Shown: in pieces, positions 61,028-64,000 of the stretch
Position numbering within the stretch: the first letter of the stretch is position 1
How the letters are laid out: each line of letters starts with the position of its first letter
Source: Amycolatopsis deserti
GTDB lineage: Bacteria > Actinomycetota > Actinomycetes > Mycobacteriales > Pseudonocardiaceae
NCBI RefSeq assembly: GCF_014653945.1
Contig: NZ_BNAU01000001.1
Coordinates: forward strand, 248,001-312,000
Reading direction: 5' to 3'
DNA length: 64,000 nt
Notes under the pieces: model-generated
Database searches by the model: none
What the model saw: only the letters and a program-made list of their open reading frames with translations
What the model was told of the DNA's origin: nothing
Program-made: the position numbers and the translations under genes

Positions 61028-61789
61028 ATGCGAAGAGCAAGACTCGGGCTCGCCGCCGCGATGGCGGCGGGAGTGGTTCTGCTGAGCGCGATTCCCGCGT
61101 CGGCGGCTCCCGGGGACGGGTCGGCCTACGGCGCGGACGTCGACGTCTCCCTGCTCGGGCAGCCGGCCGTGCAGGTGGGGCCGCTCGCCGCGGCGTCGAC
61201 CGAAGGCCCGGCCACCAGCACGCTCGTGGGCATCGACGTGCCCGGGATCGCCAGCAGCGGAACGGTCCAGACCTCGGCCGAGCGGGACGAGACCACGGGT
61301 GCGGTGGACAGCAAGGCGACCGTGGAGGACCTGAGCGTCGGCGTCCTCGGCGCGCTCGGCACGATCAAGGCCGACGCCGTGACGGCGGAGTGCCACGCCA
61401 CCCAGGACGGCAACGCCGGATCGGCGACGCTGGCCGGGTTGAACCTCGGCGTGCTCGGCACGGTCGGTGCGAACCCGGCCGCCAACACGGTCGTCAACGT
61501 GGGCGCGCTGGGCGTCAACGTCGCGAGCATCACCTTCAACGAGCAGATCAGCAACCCGGATGGCAGCTTGACGGTCAACGCCATCCATGTCCGGTTGCTC
61601 GGTGGGGTCATCGGATCCCTCGGGTCCGGCGACGTCGTCGTGTCCTCCGCGACGTGCGGTCCCGCCGGGCTTCCGGTGCCGCTGGCCTCCGGTGCGGGGA
61701 TGTGGATCGGGCTCGGCCTGCTGACCGCGATCGGAGTGCCGGCGGGCGTCTGGTTCAGCCGCCGTCGCGCCGACGCGCACGCCGTCTGA
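61028..61789 (+). CDS. choice-of-anchor-P-like secreted surface protein
   Basis: 253 residues. A signal peptide (RRARLGLAAAMAAGVVLLSA, ending PASA) is followed by a Gly/Ala/Val/Thr-rich domain with many short repeats (GVLGALGTIKA, GVLGTVGANP, GALGVNVASIT) typical of choice-of-anchor P. The C-terminus has the sorting-type end: PLASGAGMWIGLGLLTAIG, then RRR. The nearby exosortase is its probable processing enzyme. The GGAG stretch about ten bases before the ATG acts as ribosome binding site. Confidence 0.7.
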   Translation: MRRARLGLAAAMAAGVVLLSAIPASAAPGDGSAYGADVDVSLLGQPAVQVGPLAAASTEGPATSTLVGIDVPGIASSGTVQTSAERDETTGAVDSKATVEDLSVGVLGALGTIKADAVTAECHATQDGNAGSATLAGLNLGVLGTVGANPAANTVVNVGALGVNVASITFNEQISNPDGSLTVNAIHVRLLGGVIGSLGSGDVVVSSATCGPAGLPVPLASGAGMWIGLGLLTAIGVPAGVWFSRRRADAHAV

Positions 61790-61802
61790 CGGGCGAGGGC
61801 CG

Positions 61803-61982
61803 ATGTACCGGATGCCCGGCGCCGGGATCACCACCGCCGGTGGCACCGCGGGCACCCTCGCCTACACGGGTGCCGACGTCGGCTGGTGGATCGCGCTCGG
61901 CGTGATCCTGCTGCTCCTCGGGATCGCGGCGGTCATCGCCGCGACGCGCCGCAGCAGACGGCTCGCCGATTCCCGGAAATGA
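61803..61982 (+). CDS. 59-residue protein with LAYTG sortase-type signal
   Basis: ATG 61803, stop 61980-61982. The GAGGG stretch five bases before ATG serves as ribosome binding site. Sequence marks are LAYTG near residue 20, a hydrophobic stretch of ~22 residues, and a basic tail RRSRRLADSRK. LAXTG is the motif for class E sortases in actinobacteria, but there is no N-terminal signal peptide, and nothing else but the signal. It lies 13 bases after the anchor-P-like gene and 59 bases before the epimerase gene. Function unknown. Confidence 0.6.
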   Translation: MYRMPGAGITTAGGTAGTLAYTGADVGWWIALGVILLLLGIAAVIAATRRSRRLADSRK

Positions 61983-62041
61983 GGTCCGCGGCCGCCGCCA
62001 CGCGCGGCGGCCGCGGTCTCCCCACTCGTCAGGAGGATCAC

Positions 62042-63202
62042 ATGGACATCATGCTGCTCGCCGGAACCCGCCCGGAAGCCGTGAAGCTGGCGCCGCTCGC
62101 GCTGGCACTGACCGGCCATCCCGCCCTGCGTCCCGTCATCGTCCACAGTGGACAACACGACGCCATGGTCGAGCAGGCGCTCGCGCCGTTCGGCCTCCTC
62201 GTGGACGAACGGCTGCCGCTTCCGGCGCGTCGCACCGGAACCCAGGCCGAGCTCGTCGCCGGACTGCTGCCCGCCCTGGACGCGGTCCTGCGCGACCGCC
62301 GCCCGGCCGCGCTGGTGGTGCAGGGCGACACCACCACGGTGCTGGCCGGCGCGCTCGCCGCGTTCTGGCGCGGAATCCCGGTCGTCCACCTCGAGGCGGG
62401 CCTGCGCACGCACGACCTCTCCGCCCCGTTCCCCGAGGAAGGGGTTCGCCAGATGGTCTCGCGGCTGGCGGCGCTGCACCTCGCGCCCACCGAGGCCGCG
62501 GTCGCGGCCCTGCGCGGCGAAGGCGTGCCCTCCGATCGGGTCGTCCTGACGGGCAACACGGTCGTGGATGCCGTGGAACACATCACCGCGCGTGCGTGGC
62601 CGGCCAAGAACCGAGCCCTCGCGGAGATGGAGCTGAGGTTGCTCGAGGAGGGGCGGCGGCTCGTGCTGGTGACCTCGCACCGCCGGGAGTCCTGGGGACG
62701 GCCTTTGCGGCAGGTGCTGTCCGCGGTGACCGACCTGGTGTCGCGGCATCCCGACGTCGAGGTCCTGTTCCCGGCGCACCCCAACCCCGCGGTGCGGCAT
62801 CACGTCGGCGCGGTGCTCGGCGGGGTGCCCCGCGTGACGGTCACCGGGCCGCTGGAGTACCCGGATCTGATCCGCGCCCTCCGCCTGGCCACCGTCGTGC
62901 TCACCGACTCCGGCGGGATCCAGGAGGAGGCACCCAGTTTCGCGACGCCGGTCGTCGTGTTGCGGGACAAGACCGAGCGCCGGGAGGCGGTGGACAGCGG
63001 GCACGCCCGGCTCGTGGGGACCCACCCCGCCGCGATCCTCGCGGCCGCCGAAGACGTGCTGTCGGGGCGGTGGCGGCCGGCCGGGTCGGCCAACCCGTAC
63101 GGGGACGGCAAGGCCGCACTCCGATCCGTGGAAGCGATCGCCGAATTGCTCGCGCTGCCGGCACACGACCCCGTGCTCAGCGAGGCGGAACCCGTGCCCT
63201 GA
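62042..63202 (+). CDS. wecB: UDP-N-acetylglucosamine 2-epimerase (non-hydrolysing)
   Basis: 386 residues. LAGTRPEAVKLAPLALAL at the N-terminus, HSGQHDAMVEQAL, VVQGDTTTVLAGALAAF, HLEAGLRTHD, VTSHRRESWG, and LTDSGGIQEEAPSFATPVVVLRD are family motifs including the catalytic His/Glu. It interconverts UDP-GlcNAc and UDP-ManNAc for surface glycan. AGGAGGATCAC precedes the ATG. It is downstream of the LAYTG mini-gene and may serve the same cell-surface island. Confidence 0.88.
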   Translation: MDIMLLAGTRPEAVKLAPLALALTGHPALRPVIVHSGQHDAMVEQALAPFGLLVDERLPLPARRTGTQAELVAGLLPALDAVLRDRRPAALVVQGDTTTVLAGALAAFWRGIPVVHLEAGLRTHDLSAPFPEEGVRQMVSRLAALHLAPTEAAVAALRGEGVPSDRVVLTGNTVVDAVEHITARAWPAKNRALAEMELRLLEEGRRLVLVTSHRRESWGRPLRQVLSAVTDLVSRHPDVEVLFPAHPNPAVRHHVGAVLGGVPRVTVTGPLEYPDLIRALRLATVVLTDSGGIQEEAPSFATPVVVLRDKTERREAVDSGHARLVGTHPAAILAAAEDVLSGRWRPAGSANPYGDGKAALRSVEAIAELLALPAHDPVLSEAEPVP

Positions 63203-63231
63203 CCAGTCCGCTGCGAGAACCGGGAGAACCG

Positions 63232-63384
63232 ATGGGCGCCGATGACGATCCGCTCACCCCTTACCTGACCGCGTGGCGTTCGGCGATCGACAGCGTGCCG
63301 TTCCCGGCACCGGTCGACGCCCCGCCGGCGATCATCGACCCGATCTCCGCCATCGGCGAAGACGACCAGGCCGTCGGCCGGTGA
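63232..63384 (+). CDS. 50-residue hypothetical protein
   Basis: The ATG at 63232 follows GGGAGAACC, and the frame is open to 63384. The residues are acidic and Pro/Ala-rich (DDDPLTPYLTAWRSAIDSVP). No homologue is recognised. Being 30 bases after the epimerase gene and before the shared terminator, it may be real. Confidence 0.45.
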   Translation: MGADDDPLTPYLTAWRSAIDSVPFPAPVDAPPAIIDPISAIGEDDQAVGR

Positions 63385-63448
63385 TTCCCACGGTCCCTCA
63401 CCGGCGATGGCGCCCTGGGACGGGAGCCCGCCGGCCCGCCGCCGGGGC

Positions 63449-63487
63449 GGCTGCCGCCGGTCCCGGGGCAGGGGACCGGCGGCAGCC
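63449..63487. terminator. bidirectional rho-independent-like terminator
   Basis: GGCTGCCGCCGGTCCC (63449-63464) and GGGACCGGCGGCAGCC (63472-63487) give a perfect 16-bp stem with a seven-base loop. It lies between the convergent 50-residue gene and the lipoyl gene, ending seven bases before the latter's stop. Confidence 0.75.
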
Positions 63488-63493
63488 GGGCTC

Positions 63494-63727
63494 CTACTCG
63501 ATCCGGGCGATCACCTCGCCCTGCTTGACCACATCCCCCTCCTGCACGAGCAGCCGCAACACGCCCGCGGCCGGGGCCGGCACCTCCACGTCCACCTTGT
63601 CGACCGCGACCTCCGCGAGCAGGTCGCCCTCGCCGACTTGGTCGCCGTCGGCGGCGAACCAGGTGGCGAGCACACCTTCGGCGTCGGGCTGGTTGTCGGA
63701 GATGTGCGGGAAGGCGATGTCGGTCAT
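63494..63727 (-). CDS. stand-alone lipoyl-domain protein
   Basis: 77 residues forming one biotinyl/lipoyl domain: AEGVLATWFAADGDQVGEGD at the start and EVAVDKVDVEVPAPAAG, whose Lys in DKVDV is the lipoylation site. It likely serves as a lipoyl carrier for the 2-oxoacid or acetoin dehydrogenase encoded upstream. It shares four bases with the preceding E1 beta gene. No catalytic E2 domain is attached here, so the acyltransferase must be elsewhere. Confidence 0.75.
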   Translation of the reverse strand: MTDIAFPHISDNQPDAEGVLATWFAADGDQVGEGDLLAEVAVDKVDVEVPAPAAGVLRLLVQEGDVVKQGEVIARIE

Positions 63728-64000
63728 GCGTTCACCAGGCCGAGGATCGCCCGGCGGATCCGGTCCGGCGTCGGCAGCACGGCGTACTCCAGCGGGCGGG
63801 CGTAGGGGATCGGCACGTCGGGCACCGCGACCCGGGCGGCGGGCGCGCGCAGCAGGCCGGGGTCGCGTTCGGCGACGCGGGCGATGACCTCCCCGGACAG
63901 CCCGAACGACAGATAGTCCTCGTCGACGACGAGGAGCCTGCCGGTGCGGGCCACCGACTCCAGGATCGTGTCGGTGTCCAGCGGGACCACGCTGCGCAGG
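63724..64000 (-). CDS. 2-oxoacid dehydrogenase E1 beta subunit, C-terminal part (window-truncated)
   Basis: The frame is open to the window end, so only ~91 C-terminal residues are visible. GRLLVVDEDYLSFGLSGEVIARVAE and the ending PIPYARPLEYAVLPTPDRI match the transketolase C-terminal domain of pyruvate/acetoin-type E1 beta. It overlaps the lipoyl gene by four bases. The complex converts a 2-oxoacid or acetoin to acyl-CoA with thiamine diphosphate. Confidence 0.75.
   Translation of the reverse strand, partial: LRSVVPLDTDTILESVARTGRLLVVDEDYLSFGLSGEVIARVAERDPGLLRAPAARVAVPDVPIPYARPLEYAVLPTPDRIRRAILGLVNA

Noticed and set aside
1..64000. CRISPR arrays, tRNA or rRNA genes, riboswitches, defence islands or prophage genes
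   Set aside because: None was seen: no regular spaced repeats, no tRNA-like cloverleaf sequence, no known riboswitch core and no phage or nuclease-helicase defence genes.

Overview
The window is about 70+ % GC, uses GTG starts heavily and is packed with genes joined by four-base ATGA/GTGA overlaps. It also carries a large LuxR-type (LAL) regulator, DesK/NarL-like two-component genes and a cell-surface exosortase island. This fits an actinomycete; Pseudonocardiaceae (Amycolatopsis-like) is my inference and is not proven. No rRNA, tRNA, CRISPR array or replication origin was seen. Most of the window is accessory catabolism.

Region 1 (1-17606) is an organosulfur/flavin-monooxygenase region. A tightly overlapping operon that starts upstream of the window encodes two NtaA/DszA-type monooxygenases (the first cut by the window edge), a DszC/acyl-CoA-dehydrogenase-like flavoprotein, two aldo/keto reductases, a further luciferase-like monooxygenase and an SsuD-like monooxygenase. 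It ends at a decayed IS5-family element (7270-8200) flanked by a CTAG duplication. After two minus-strand genes comes a second operon: a 2-oxoglutarate/Fe(II)-type oxygenase, an O-acetylhomoserine-sulfhydrylase-like PLP enzyme, an alpha/beta hydrolase and a complete Dpp/Opp-type ABC importer. Together these look like uptake and desulfurization of an organosulfur compound.

Region 2 (17627-21745) holds a LysR regulator divergent from an EamA exporter, an epoxide hydrolase, an NTF2-like protein and a LysE-family exporter. Region 3 (21797-32947) is a full nicotinate catabolic island. A MarR regulator faces one long operon that encodes NicX, NicE, NicC, an MFS transporter, a three-subunit CoxM/L/S-type molybdenum hydroxylase with its CoxG-like partner, NicF and NicD. 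The predicted route is nicotinate to 6-hydroxynicotinate, 2,5-dihydroxypyridine, N-formylmaleamate, maleamate, maleate and fumarate. A cysteine dioxygenase and a divergent LysR gene follow.

Region 4 (34484-50445) is the most unusual part. A PucR regulator lies between a divergent pair of urea-carboxylase-like AHS1/AHS2 (PxpB/PxpC-like) genes and a long operon. That operon encodes an ADC-like protein, all six components of a toluene-4-monooxygenase-type diiron enzyme, PxpA, a biotin carrier protein, biotin carboxylase, a second AHS1/AHS2 pair, a tautomerase and an SRPBCC protein. An APC permease follows. The biotin genes together amount to a split urea carboxylase. I infer a pathway in which a ring is hydroxylated and a resulting lactam or cyclic amide is opened by ATP/biotin-dependent chemistry; the substrate is unknown.

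Region 5 (50576-64000) holds a LAL regulator, a collagen-like secreted protein behind an 18-bp perfect palindrome, a sensor kinase with a degenerate kinase partner and a response regulator, and two lipoproteins. An exosortase plus glycosyltransferase operon is divergent from a choice-of-anchor-P-like protein, a 59-residue LAYTG mini-protein and a UDP-GlcNAc 2-epimerase. The window ends in a minus-strand lipoyl-domain protein and the C-terminal end of a 2-oxoacid dehydrogenase E1 beta subunit.
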